Of a stretch of DNA of 25,930 bases, positions 1 through 6,884 are shown one piece after another. Source of the DNA: CAZWES01 sp964632395 (lineage in GTDB: Bacteria; Patescibacteriota; Gracilibacteria; Peribacterales; Peribacteraceae); assembly GCA_964632395.1 (NCBI GenBank), contig CAZWES010000017.1:1-25930 (forward strand). Direction: 5' to 3'. Position numbers and translations under genes: made by a program. Under the pieces are notes generated by a model. It was not told the origin of the DNA, did no database searches, and saw only the letters and a program-made list of their open reading frames with translations. The stretch's first letter is position 1. The number at the start of each line of letters is the position of its first letter.

Positions 1-49
1 CGCTAACGCTCCGTAGCGCTCCTGGGCTAAGCGCAGGGTAAAGGTGTAA

Positions 50-211
50 TATAAAGAAGATACCGACATCCTTGTGCTTGGCTCTCAGCTTGCTCGTGGC
101 GCCCGTCTGCCCGCTTTGCCGAACATTCTGGGTAGCATATCAAAAGAGGATGTGCAGAACTTCTTCGAAGATCTTGCAAAAAAACTTAAAGAGGAGGTTG
201 TGGAAGAATAA
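50..211 (+). pseudogene. C-terminal fragment of an unidentified protein
   Basis: An open frame runs from just after an in-frame TAA (47-49) to a TAA at 209-211. It encodes about 53 residues ending in the charged helix-like tail FEDLAKKLKEEVVEE. There is no ATG in frame; the first plausible alternative start is GTG at 74. A second in-frame stop lies at 14-16, so the frame does not simply continue off the left edge. The region before it (1-35) contains a small GCGCT/AGCGC hairpin, so the 5' part of the gene may have been lost or replaced by repeat DNA. I do not recognise the family. It could be a short real gene with a GTG start or a decayed tail. Confidence 0.3.
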
Positions 212-213
212 GG

Positions 214-219
214 TATAAT
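214..219 (+). promoter_or_regulatory. Possible -10 box (TATAAT) ahead of prfB
   Basis: A perfect TATAAT lies 30 bases before the prfB ATG. No convincing -35 box is visible at the usual distance, and no Shine-Dalgarno sequence lies before the ATG. A transcript starting near 226 would have a leader of only about 23 bases. Confidence 0.3.
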
Positions 220-248
220 AGGGGTAATATCCCCTCCCCCCTTCCCCC

Positions 249-1326
249 ATGGAAAACCTCCTCGAAAAAATCCGGGAGCTAAACTCCGCTGTAAACACGG
301 GGAAGGACTCTCTTTGAAAAAAGAGGAATACCTGCAGAGATAAAAACACTTGAAGAGGAATCGCAGAAAGAAGGTTTTTGGGATGACCAGAAAAAAGCGC
401 AGCAGCTTTTTACGAAACTCAAGCATTTAAAAAGCCAATGGGAACCAGTTTCCTCCCTTGCTGCAGATGTGAACGCACTCGTCGAACTCATGGATTCAAC
501 GTCAGAAAAAGAACGTGACGGGCTTGAACCTGATGCAGTTAAATTACTCGAGCGCTGGAAAGAAGTTGAAACAGAACTCCTCTTCAGCGGGCCACATGAC
601 TCAAGTAATTGCTATTTGACCATTTCCTCGGGTGCAGGTGGAACAGATGCGCAGGATTGGGCAGAAATGTTAGTCAGGATGTATATGCGTTACTCTGAAC
701 GTAAAAAGTGGAAAGCAGATATCTTAGAGAAAACGCACGGGCAGGAAGCGGGAATAAAATCCTGCACGCTGCACATACAAGGTGAGAAGGCTTATGGATT
801 ACTGAAGGCAGAGCGCGGCACACATAGGCTCGTCAGGCTTTCACCATTTAATGCAAAGAATCTGAGGCAGACATCATTCGCTCTGGTTGAAGCACTTCCT
901 GAAATTGAGGAAACTGATGAGGTTGCGATAAATCCATCCGAAATCAGAGTTGATACATTCAGAGCAAGCGGCGCCGGGGGGCAGCATGTTAATAAGACTG
1001 ATTCCGCAGTACGCATCACTCACAAACCGACGGGGATAGTTGTTGCATGCCAGAACGAGCGATCGCAGGCGCAAAACAAAGAGCAGGCTATGAAAATTTT
1101 GAGCGCAAAGCTTCTGCAGAAAAAACGGGAGGAAGAATCCAAAGAACTGGAAGGAATGAAGGGTGCAACAAAAAGCGCAGACTTCGGCCAACAAATCCGC
1201 TCATACGTTTTGCATCCGTATAAGATGGTAAAAGATCTAAGGACGGAGGTGGAAGTTAGTGATCCGGAGGCGGTGTTGGATGGGGAGTTGGATGAATTTA
1301 TTTTTTCTGAATTAAGAAGAGGATAG
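249..1326 (+). CDS. prfB: Peptide chain release factor 2, made by programmed +1 frameshift
   Basis: RF2 terminates translation at UGA and UAA. The first frame starts at ATG 249 and reads 22 codons to an in-frame TGA at 315-317 (context CTT TGA A). Moving +1 after CTT 312-314 enters the frame that runs from 316 to the TAG at 1324-1326. The combined protein is about 358 residues, close to the usual RF2 length of about 365. The second part has the RF2 stop-codon recognition motif SPF (in RLVRLSPFNAKN) and the catalytic GGQ loop (SGAGGQHVNKTDSAVRI). The start at 249 is chosen because its N-terminal residues MENLLEKIRELNS fit the RF2 N-terminal helix and lead directly into the shift site. If the shift is ignored, a shortened protein starting at 469 would be called wrongly. 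A hairpin repeat and a terminator follow at once. Confidence 0.95.
303..318 (+). promoter_or_regulatory. RF2 programmed +1 frameshift site
   Basis: The order is AAGGA (303-307), a 4-base spacer, CTT (312-314), then TGA followed by A (315-318). This is the known bacterial prfB arrangement: an internal Shine-Dalgarno-like stretch just upstream of a CUU-UGA slip site. When RF2 is scarce the ribosome pauses at UGA, slips from CUU to UUU and continues in the +1 frame, so RF2 controls its own level. The Shine-Dalgarno-like stretch is weaker than the AGGGGG of E. coli. Confidence 0.9.
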
Positions 1327-1391
1327 AAAGAGGATAGTGGATAGAGGATAGTGACTTTTATTTTCCTCTATCCACTATCCACTATCCTCTA
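1320..1391. repeat. Word-repeat hairpin after prfB
   Basis: The word GGATAGT/GGATAGA is repeated on the left (about 1323-1350). Its complement, CTATCCA/CTATCCT, is repeated on the right (about 1365-1390). The arms can fold into a stem with a loop containing CTTTTATTTT. It starts at the prfB stop codon and lies between two convergent genes, so it may help end transcription in both directions. Confidence 0.75.
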
Positions 1392-1424
1392 AAAAGGAGT
1401 CTCCCATTCTGGCAGACTCCTTTT
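1392..1424 (+). terminator. Rho-independent terminator (prfB; possibly bidirectional)
   Basis: AAAAGGAGTCT (1392-1402) and AGACTCCTTTT (1414-1424) form an 11-bp perfect stem with an 11-base loop. There is a T run on the right and an A run on the left. The A/T tracts on both sides would let it serve prfB and the convergent histone gene, whose stop codon is at 1442-1444. Confidence 0.85.
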
Positions 1425-1441
1425 CACTCCCATTAAAGAGT

Positions 1442-1612
1442 TTAGAGGTCTGTTCCGCGGACAGTCTTGCGGTCATTTGCCTTTGCACGGCCTGCGGCCT
1501 TTTTGACTGTGGCCTCAACCTCCTTGCTTAGGAAGTCTGCAAAGTCACCTGCAGTCATCATTCCCATGCTTTTTAGAAGATCCTTGATTTTGGAAGCAAC
1601 TACGTAACTCAT
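1442..1612 (-). CDS. Small histone-fold DNA-binding protein (56 aa)
   Basis: The protein begins MSYVVASKIKDLLKSMGMMT and ends GRAKANDRKTVRGTDL. It has the histone-fold plan: a short helix (VASKIKDLLKS), a long helix (DFADFLSKEVEATVKKAAGRAKAN), then the loop motif RKTVRGTD. R48, T50 and D55 have the same spacing as the R-T pair and Asp of archaeal histones (RKTIKAED). Single histone folds of this kind are known in some bacteria, for example Bdellovibrio. This one stops right after D55-L56, so helix 3 is almost absent. The ATG at 1610-1612 has no Shine-Dalgarno sequence, but a good promoter lies 36-63 bases upstream. The likely role is a dimeric nucleoid protein that binds or compacts DNA. The family call is made by eye; DNA binding is inferred. 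Confidence 0.8.
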   Translation of the reverse strand: MSYVVASKIKDLLKSMGMMTAGDFADFLSKEVEATVKKAAGRAKANDRKTVRGTDL

Positions 1613-1647
1613 AATGAATTGGGGGAAGAGATGTATGAACTGCCGTA

Positions 1648-1675
1648 ATTTTACTCATATGGGCAGAATTTGCAA
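1648..1675 (-). promoter_or_regulatory. Promoter of the histone-fold gene
   Basis: Read on the minus strand, TTGCAA (1675-1670) is followed after 16 bases by TAAAAT (1653-1648), a good sigma-70-type pair. Transcription would start near 1641 and give a leader of about 28 bases without a Shine-Dalgarno sequence. Confidence 0.5.
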
Positions 1676-1691
1676 AGATTTTAGTTAATTG

Positions 1692-1709
1692 ACTTTATTC
1701 GAATAAAGT
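1692..1709. promoter_or_regulatory. 18-bp perfect palindrome, candidate operator
   Basis: ACTTTATTC at 1692-1700 is followed directly by GAATAAAGT at 1701-1709, a perfect dyad with no spacer. It lies 16 bases upstream of the -35 box of the histone-fold gene. It has no T tract and no loop, so it fits a protein-binding dyad better than a terminator. The binding protein is unknown. Confidence 0.4.
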
Positions 1710-1814
1710 TGCATGAGTATACAAATTGGGCTCAAAACGACAAGAATTCTGTACTCATTCGCCTATTTAGAGGTATTTGCAATGAATTTTTTGTAACAGA
1801 GCAACTTAAAAAGC

Positions 1815-1880
1815 CGTGTCATCCCGAGTAGTCCCGAGTAGCCCGAAGGGCGTACCGAGGGACGTATCGAGGGAGACACG
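1815..1880. repeat. GC-rich word-repeat hairpin upstream of tRNA-Ser
   Basis: The outer arms are CGTGTC (1815-1820) and GACACG (1875-1880). Inside, TCCCGAGTAG occurs twice in tandem on the left. On the right the related, roughly complementary word CGTAYCGAGGGA occurs twice. The core is CCCGAAGGG. The stretch from 1710 to 1927 has no convincing gene; apart from this element I see nothing in it. Confidence 0.65.
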
Positions 1881-1927
1881 ACTTCTTTTGTAAGAAAGAA
1901 AAAGTAAATACAAGTAGAATATCCCCC

Positions 1928-2018
1928 GGAGAGATGGCCGAGTGGTTGAAGGCGCCGCTCTCGAAAAGCGGTAATCCGTTCTACGGATTCGGGGGTTCGA
2001 ATCCCCCTCTCTCCGCCA
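1928..2018 (+). tRNA. tRNA-Ser (anticodon CGA)
   Basis: The acceptor stem GGAGAGA pairs with TCTCTCC and is followed by discriminator G and an encoded CCA (2016-2018). The anticodon loop CTCGAAA gives CGA, which reads UCG. A long variable arm (around AATCCGTTCTACGGATT) marks a class II tRNA, as expected for serine. The T loop is GGTTCGAATCC. It is a single-gene unit. Confidence 0.95.
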
Positions 2019-2038
2019 TCCTTCGCGCAGCGAAGGAT
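2018..2038. repeat. Hairpin fused to the 3' end of tRNA-Ser
   Basis: ATCCTTCGC (2018-2026) and GCGAAGGAT (2030-2038) form a perfect 9-bp stem with a 3-base loop. It begins at the last A of the tRNA CCA. No T run follows, so it may be a processing or stabilising structure, or another palindromic repeat, rather than a classic terminator. From 2039 to 2183 there are further partly repeated GC-rich words but no gene I can support. Confidence 0.55.
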
Positions 2039-2183
2039 GCCAGCCATAGCGCTTGAGCGTTGCGGAAGTTTTTCTTCCACAAAGTCGCTGCGCTACGGAT
2101 GGCAGGCCATCAAGCGCGAAGGCTGGCAGGAGCACTTCAAGTTAGCGGAGCGAAGGTGGGCATCATTCTGGTAAGATCGCCTC

Positions 2184-3149
2184 ATGCTCGAACTCACCCT
2201 CCTCGTCCTCTTCGTAATAATCTTCTCCGGCCTCTTCTCCGGAACAGAAGCTGCCATCCTCAGCATAACGCCCTCGGAAGTAGAGATGATGGTGCAGAAG
2301 AAAAAAACTTTTGCTGGAGTGCTCCAATACGTCACATCTCACTTAAACCGATCGGTGACTGCGGTGTTAATACTGAATAACATCGTAAATATTGCAGGAT
2401 CCATTCTTGTTGGACACAAAACAGTCCAACTTTTTAGCTCTGCAGTACTTGGAGTGATGACAACTGCATTTACATTCGGAATCATCATCTTTTCGGAAAT
2501 AATCCCAAAATCTGTTGCAACACGTTACGCAAGAGTAATCAGCCGATTTGCTTCCCCATTCGTCGTGATTGCAACCGGCTCGTTTATGATAGTCATCTGG
2601 CCACTTGAAAAAATAATTCACAAAGTTTTTAAAGGAGAACGCACAATCGGAACTGAGGCGCAGATAAGATCACTCGTGAGAATTGGGAGACGAAGCGGGC
2701 ACATAGAACAGGATGAAGGCCAACTCATCCATCGCGTATTCAATCTTAATGACGTTGCTGCAAAGGACATCATGACTCCGAGTAAAGAAATCGTTTCTCT
2801 CCCCGTTAAGATGTCGATCGGTGAAGCAGCAAAAAAAATCATCGCTGATCCTCACAGCCGCTTCCCCGTTTATGGTAAAAATCTGGATGATATAAAAGGC
2901 ATAATTCTGGAAACTGAAGTTTTGGCGGGCAGTACTAAAGGTGAAAAGGATACAACTATGGAGTACTACGCACGCCCTCCCCTATTTGTTGATGAGAAAA
3001 CAAGTGCAGATGATCTCCTAATAAAATTCCGTGATGAGCATGCGCACATGGCAATTGTTTTGCGTAAGGGGAAGAAGGTTGTCGGTTTGGTGACACTTGA
3101 GGATGTGCTGGAGGAACTTGTGGGGGAGATTGAAGATGAGAGAGATTAG
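2184..3149 (+). CDS. CNNM/CorB-type membrane protein with CBS pair
   Basis: The first 160 residues hold a DUF21/CNNM transmembrane domain. It starts at residue 1 (LELTLLVLFVIIFSGLFSGTEAA), continues through hydrophobic segments near 55-80 and 85-110, and contains the conserved SEIIPKSVA stretch and a segment near 120-140. A CBS-domain pair follows (about 180-315), including DIMTPSKEIVSL and HMAIVLRKGKKVVGLVTLEDVLEELVGEI. These proteins are linked to Mg2+ transport or efflux and bind nucleotides through the CBS pair. At 321 residues it lacks the C-terminal CorC/HlyC domain found in longer relatives, because it ends right after the second CBS domain. Its TAG stop (3147-3149) is interleaved with the convergent serS stop. 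There is no Shine-Dalgarno sequence before the ATG. The ion carried cannot be told from sequence. Confidence 0.88.
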   Translation: MLELTLLVLFVIIFSGLFSGTEAAILSITPSEVEMMVQKKKTFAGVLQYVTSHLNRSVTAVLILNNIVNIAGSILVGHKTVQLFSSAVLGVMTTAFTFGIIIFSEIIPKSVATRYARVISRFASPFVVIATGSFMIVIWPLEKIIHKVFKGERTIGTEAQIRSLVRIGRRSGHIEQDEGQLIHRVFNLNDVAAKDIMTPSKEIVSLPVKMSIGEAAKKIIADPHSRFPVYGKNLDDIKGIILETEVLAGSTKGEKDTTMEYYARPPLFVDEKTSADDLLIKFRDEHAHMAIVLRKGKKVVGLVTLEDVLEELVGEIEDERD

Positions 3150-4453
3150 CCAATCTTCTCCTGCCCATTCATGTAGGGCCTGAGCACTTCTGGCACTGTA
3201 ATTGAGCCATCGGCGTTCTGGTACATCTCTAAGATGGGAATCAGGATTCTGGGGGAGGCGATGCAGGTGTTATTCAATGTATGTACATACTTCTTCTCAC
3301 CTCCAGCATCCTGATACCTGATGTTGAGGCGACGCGCCTGGAAGTCGCCAAGATATGAACATGAGTGCGTCTCGCCGTACGAATTTCGCGAAGGCATCCA
3401 CGCTTCTATATCCTGCATGAACACTTTCCCCTGCCCCGCATCCCCCGTACAAACATTGACCACACGGTATGGCAACTTGAGTGCCTGCAAAACCTCCTCC
3501 GCATTTGTTCGGATTTCATCGTGAATCTTGAGCGCTTCCTCCTGATCCGCTTTGCATAAGATGACTTGCTCGACTTTCTGGAATTGGTGGATGCGGTAAA
3601 GGCCTTTTGTATCTTTGCCGTACGTACCGGCTTCTCTGCGGAAACAATTTGAAAGCCCTGCGTAGCGCTTTGGCAGCTCAGCTTCATCCAGAACTTCGTC
3701 TTTGTGGTAACTGCAAACGCTTACTTCGGAGGTGCCGATGAGGTAGAGATCATCTGATTCCACTTTTCCGCGCTCGCGTTCGGCACCAATTGCATAAGTC
3801 TGCTCCTCCGCCCCAGGAAAGAACCCTGTTCCCATCAGGCATTCCCAACCTGCCATCAAAGGAGGGGTAAACGCCGTGAATCCTTTCTTCACCAAGTGAT
3901 CGAGCGTGTAATTCAAAAGCGCCAACTCAAGCCGCATTCCATCACCCTTCAAAAAGTAACTGCGCTTACCCGCGACTTTAACTCCCCGTGGAATATCTAT
4001 GATGTCCAAATCTTCGCCAAGAGTCACATGATCTTTTAACTCCTTCGGAGGATTCTCACCAAGCGAAGTTTCAGGATCGCCCCACTTGCTGACCTCAACA
4101 TTTTTTGATTCATCATTCCCAATCGGCATATCCGGATGCGGCAAATTAGGAAGCATAAGCTGCATCGCACTCCACTCATCCTCAATTTTTTTAAGTTTCT
4201 CTTCTGACTTTTTCAGTTTGTTTCCGAGCTCCTTCATTTCAGAGAGTGCTTTCTCTTTCTCCTTACCTTTCATTCCCGGAACCTTTTTGCTCACTGCATT
4301 CTTTTCCGATCGCATCTCTTCGACCTTTGGCAGCAAGTCTCTTCGCTTTTCATCAAGTTTGAGGAAAGCGTCGATATCCACGGAGATCCCTTTGTCCTTG
4401 GCGGTTTTTTTGTAGGATTTGGGGTCGGTGCGAAGAGTGGTGAGGTTGATCAT
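3146..4453 (-). CDS. serS: Serine--tRNA ligase
   Basis: The enzyme charges tRNA-Ser with serine. The start is set at ATG 4451-4453 because the protein then begins MINLTTLRTDPKSYKKTAKD, the usual SerRS N-terminus, and is 435 residues long, the normal size. A longer frame back to 4501 adds 16 residues without homology. Residues about 30-110 form the long antiparallel coiled-coil arm that grips the long variable arm of tRNA-Ser. Class II motif 2 is seen as NCFRREAGTYGKDTKGLYR and motif 3 near the end as NNTCIASPRILIPILEMYQ, with its Arg present. THSCSYLGDFQARRLNIRY is also typical. The gene converges on the CNNM gene, sharing bases 3146-3149. A tRNA-Ser gene lies 1.1 kb away. No Shine-Dalgarno sequence is visible. 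Confidence 0.95.
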   Translation of the reverse strand: MINLTTLRTDPKSYKKTAKDKGISVDIDAFLKLDEKRRDLLPKVEEMRSEKNAVSKKVPGMKGKEKEKALSEMKELGNKLKKSEEKLKKIEDEWSAMQLMLPNLPHPDMPIGNDESKNVEVSKWGDPETSLGENPPKELKDHVTLGEDLDIIDIPRGVKVAGKRSYFLKGDGMRLELALLNYTLDHLVKKGFTAFTPPLMAGWECLMGTGFFPGAEEQTYAIGAERERGKVESDDLYLIGTSEVSVCSYHKDEVLDEAELPKRYAGLSNCFRREAGTYGKDTKGLYRIHQFQKVEQVILCKADQEEALKIHDEIRTNAEEVLQALKLPYRVVNVCTGDAGQGKVFMQDIEAWMPSRNSYGETHSCSYLGDFQARRLNIRYQDAGGEKKYVHTLNNTCIASPRILIPILEMYQNADGSITVPEVLRPYMNGQEKIG

Positions 4454-4555
4454 TTCGAATAACGGAAAACATGGAGAGTTTATCGAATTAGCAAACAACA
4501 TGATACAAGAACAGCAACTTAATCTTTCACGGAAACTGGATGGAAAAATGCGATC

Positions 4556-4770
4556 CGACCGCCCCCTCCCCGACCCTCCCCACGCTCAAGCCGCTCAGTT
4601 GTTATTTCAGATAACTACGCGTTTTGAAAAAATTGTAAGCGTGGGGAGGGAGCTCTGTTTATTCTAAATACAGAGCTCCCCCTCCGCGCCAAAACTTTCT
4701 GTGATCAGCCAAAGTGCTCTAATTGACCCCGTCCAGCATCGGGCGCGGAGGGGGTCGGGGGGGAGGGCGT
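4556..4770. repeat. Branched GC-rich inverted-repeat structure beside DUF559 gene
   Basis: Four stems are nested in about 215 bases. (1) An outer imperfect stem joins 4560-4576 (CGCCCCCTCCCCGACCC) to 4752-4769. (2) CCCTCCCCACGCT 4574-4586 pairs with AGCGTGGGGAGGG 4638-4650. (3) GGGAGCTCTGT 4648-4658 pairs with ACAGAGCTCCC 4670-4680. (4) CCCCCTCCGCGCC 4678-4690 pairs with GGCGCGGAGGGGG 4742-4754. The stems share bases at their joints, so the whole can fold as a multi-branched cruciform. The right end (4750-4767) has G runs able to form a G-quadruplex. It fills most of the 357-base gap between serS and the DUF559 gene; no gene is seen in that gap. Confidence 0.8.
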
Positions 4771-4810
4771 TACAACGCAATCTCCCACAAACCTCAAATC
4801 TCTACCTGCA

Positions 4811-5251
4811 TTACTTCCTCAGATCTCCACCTTCCAACACCCCACACATCCCTGCAATCTTTTTAAGTACAGAATCCAAATCTTTGAAAACTTCACCATT
4901 TTTAACCCTTAAAATCCTCAACCTCTTCTTTTTCATGAACTCATCACGAACTTCATCTCTCTCCATTTGATCCCTGTCGTGATGATGAATACCGCCATCC
5001 ACTTCAACAACCAAATTCTTTGAAGGACAATAAAAATCAGCGATATATCTATCAATTGCAGTTTGACGGTAGAACTTAAGTCCATGCAGTTTCTTATTCC
5101 TGAGGGCACGCCAAAGAACTTTTTCCGCGGGAGTCATGTTTTTGCGAAGTTCGCGAGCCAGTTTTCTCATGGTTGTTGCCCAGAGATACACATCACCCAT
5201 GTCATCCAGAACGTCACCCTTTTTGCCAAAGCCTTTACGTTTTATTGGCAT
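4811..5251 (-). CDS. DUF559 endonuclease-like protein, copy 1
   Basis: This is a 146-residue protein of the DUF559 family, which has a restriction-endonuclease-like (PD-(D/E)XK-type, Vsr-related) fold. The core motif is GLKFYRQTAIDRYIADFYCP followed by LVVEVDGGIH. The Asp of IADF and the E-x-D of VEVDG are the likely metal ligands. The start at ATG 5249-5251 is chosen because the protein then matches the length and layout of its paralogue at 16469-16906. An upstream in-frame start at 5284 would add 11 residues. The two copies align throughout from RELRK to the C-terminus. The gene follows purH with a 29-base gap, on the same strand, and is followed by the branched inverted repeat at 4556-4770. 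The biological role of DUF559 proteins is poorly known; a DNA nuclease role is inferred. Confidence 0.85.
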   Translation of the reverse strand: MPIKRKGFGKKGDVLDDMGDVYLWATTMRKLARELRKNMTPAEKVLWRALRNKKLHGLKFYRQTAIDRYIADFYCPSKNLVVEVDGGIHHHDRDQMERDEVRDEFMKKKRLRILRVKNGEVFKDLDSVLKKIAGMCGVLEGGDLRK

Positions 5252-5280
5252 AGGAGACGTATTGTACCAAACAGAAATCC

Positions 5281-6831
5281 TCAATGCCTGAATCCCCTCA
5301 CCCCCGTAACAACCATCGAAAGCTCCAACTCCTCCGCCTTTTTGAACACCTCCTCATCGCGTATAGAACCCCCCGGCTGGATGATTGCAGAAATGCCATA
5401 CTCCGCTGCAGTCTCCACGGCATCCGGAAATGGGAAGAAGGCATCGGAAGCCATTGCAGCTCCCTTTGCACGATCCCCTGCCCGCTTGCCCGCAATCCAT
5501 GTTGAATCAACCCGCGAAGTCTGCCCGCAGCCAATCCCAACCGTAACTTTATCCTTTGCAAAAACAATCGCATTGCTTTTGGCATGTTTTACGACTTTCC
5601 ACGCAAAAAGCAGATCCCCAATTTGCTCAGCTGAAGGTTTCGATGAGGTCACTACCTTCAAATCATCCTTCGTTACAACTTTCGAATCCTCATCCTGAAC
5701 CAACATCCCACCCAAAACTGAACGATAGCTCAAAACTTTGGAATTTGAGATTTGAGATTCTTTTGCCTGCCTGCCCTGCCGGTTCGGCAGGCAGGGAATT
5801 TGGTGCTTGGTGCTTGGTGCTTTCATCGCGATGACCCTTAATTTCGGTTTCTGCTTAAGAAGCTCCAATGCTTCTTCCTCATATTCCGGAGCGATGATAA
5901 TCTCCGCAAATATCTTCTGATCAATAATTTTTTGAACCACCTCAGCCGGACATTCTCTATTCAAAGCAATTATCACTCCAAACGCAGAAAGCTTATCCGT
6001 ATCATATGAACGCTGGAACGCCTCACTGATATCAGTATGTGATGCAACACCGGAGGGATTTGCATGTTTGATGCAGGCAGCGGTTGACTCTTCAAATTCT
6101 TGAACAAGGTTCCACGCCCCATCCGCATCCAGAATGTTCAGGTAACTCATCTGTTTTTCTTCCTGCAAAACTTTCCACGGACGCTCTTGCCCAAAGAAAT
6201 CGTAATAAGCACCGGTTTGATGCGGGTTCTCGCCATAACGCATCTCTCGCTTGTTCTTGAGAATCAAACCATCAAACGCTCCTTCAGAAAGCCACGACGC
6301 AATTCGATTATCGTACTGAGCAGTGCGCAAGAAGACTTTTGCAGAAAGTTCCTTCCTTAATTCCTCCGACGTGTCTCCATCCTTCTCAATTTGCTTGAGT
6401 ACCCGATCGTAATCCGCCGGATCCCACACCACAGTCACTGACTGATAATTTTTTGCAGCACTCCTGAGTAATGTCGGACCCCCAATATCAATCTGCTCAA
6501 CCTGCTGATCGGACTCGAATGGATATAAGTTGACTACGACCAAATCGATCGGCTCAATCCCCAGCTTCTCTGCTTCCATTTCGTGATCACGATCCCCTCG
6601 CCTGAATAAGATTCCACCCATCACAGCCGGATGCATTGTTTTTACTCTTCCAGAAAAGCACTCTGGGAATTGCGTGATCTCCTCGATTGGCGTGACGGGA
6701 ATCTTAGCTTCCATAAGCGCTTTAGCAGTGCCTCCTGTGGAAATTATCTGAATATTTTTTTTATGTAACCCCTGAGCGAACTCCACTATGCCAGTTTTAT
6801 CGGAGACGGAGATGAGGGCTCGGGAAATCAC
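5281..6831 (-). CDS. purH: Bifunctional AICAR formyltransferase / IMP cyclohydrolase
   Basis: PurH catalyses the last two steps of IMP synthesis. The N-terminal IMP cyclohydrolase (MGS-like) domain begins ALISVSDKTGIVEFAQGL and includes STGGTAKAL and GRVKTMHPAVMGGIL. The AICAR transformylase domain follows, with MRYGENPHQTGAYY and the catalytic KHANPSGVA (Lys-His). The end, EELELSMVVTGVRGFRH, is the usual C-terminus. The protein is 516 residues and starts at GTG (6829-6831); no Shine-Dalgarno sequence is seen. Residues 338-364 are an extra low-complexity stretch encoded by a repeat element (5740-5820). It joins KLRVIAMK to KVLSYRSVLGGMLVQDED, a place where relatives are much shorter. The frame stays open, so the enzyme may be functional with a surface loop. 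It lies downstream of the GNAT gene on the same strand. Confidence 0.95.
   Translation of the reverse strand: MISRALISVSDKTGIVEFAQGLHKKNIQIISTGGTAKALMEAKIPVTPIEEITQFPECFSGRVKTMHPAVMGGILFRRGDRDHEMEAEKLGIEPIDLVVVNLYPFESDQQVEQIDIGGPTLLRSAAKNYQSVTVVWDPADYDRVLKQIEKDGDTSEELRKELSAKVFLRTAQYDNRIASWLSEGAFDGLILKNKREMRYGENPHQTGAYYDFFGQERPWKVLQEEKQMSYLNILDADGAWNLVQEFEESTAACIKHANPSGVASHTDISEAFQRSYDTDKLSAFGVIIALNRECPAEVVQKIIDQKIFAEIIIAPEYEEEALELLKQKPKLRVIAMKAPSTKHQIPCLPNRQGRQAKESQISNSKVLSYRSVLGGMLVQDEDSKVVTKDDLKVVTSSKPSAEQIGDLLFAWKVVKHAKSNAIVFAKDKVTVGIGCGQTSRVDSTWIAGKRAGDRAKGAAMASDAFFPFPDAVETAAEYGISAIIQPGGSIRDEEVFKKAEELELSMVVTGVRGFRH
5740..5820. repeat. Repeat element inserted in frame within purH
   Basis: The left part is GAATTTGAGATTTGAGATTC, a tandem word. 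The middle is a 10-bp stem, CCTGCCTGCC with GGCAGGCAGG, around CTGCCGGTTC. The right part is GGTGCTT repeated in tandem. The element is 81 bases (27 codons) with no stop in the purH frame and encodes purH residues 338-364. It has the same plan as the intergenic hairpins elsewhere in the window. Confidence 0.8.
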
Positions 6832-6884
6832 AGCGAAGGGAGGCTAGCAGATCTTGTAGGAATTGACCAAGATTTACTCACCTA

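Noticed and set aside
469..1326. A shorter RF2 beginning at ATG 469
   Set aside because: It would lack about 73 N-terminal residues; the frameshift restores a normal RF2.
1320..1391. CRISPR-like array of GGATAGT words
   Set aside because: The words are too short and have no regular spacers; the arms are complementary, so it is a hairpin. No CRISPR array or cas gene was found in the window.
1763..2135. Minus-strand frames with GERGIRTPES and REGDSNPRI-type residues
   Set aside because: They are antisense to tRNA-Ser and the repeat beside it; this is a well-known kind of false gene.
4419..4970. Plus-strand frames over 4419-4970
   Set aside because: They cover the serS 5' end, the branched repeat and the antisense of DUF559; no family features.
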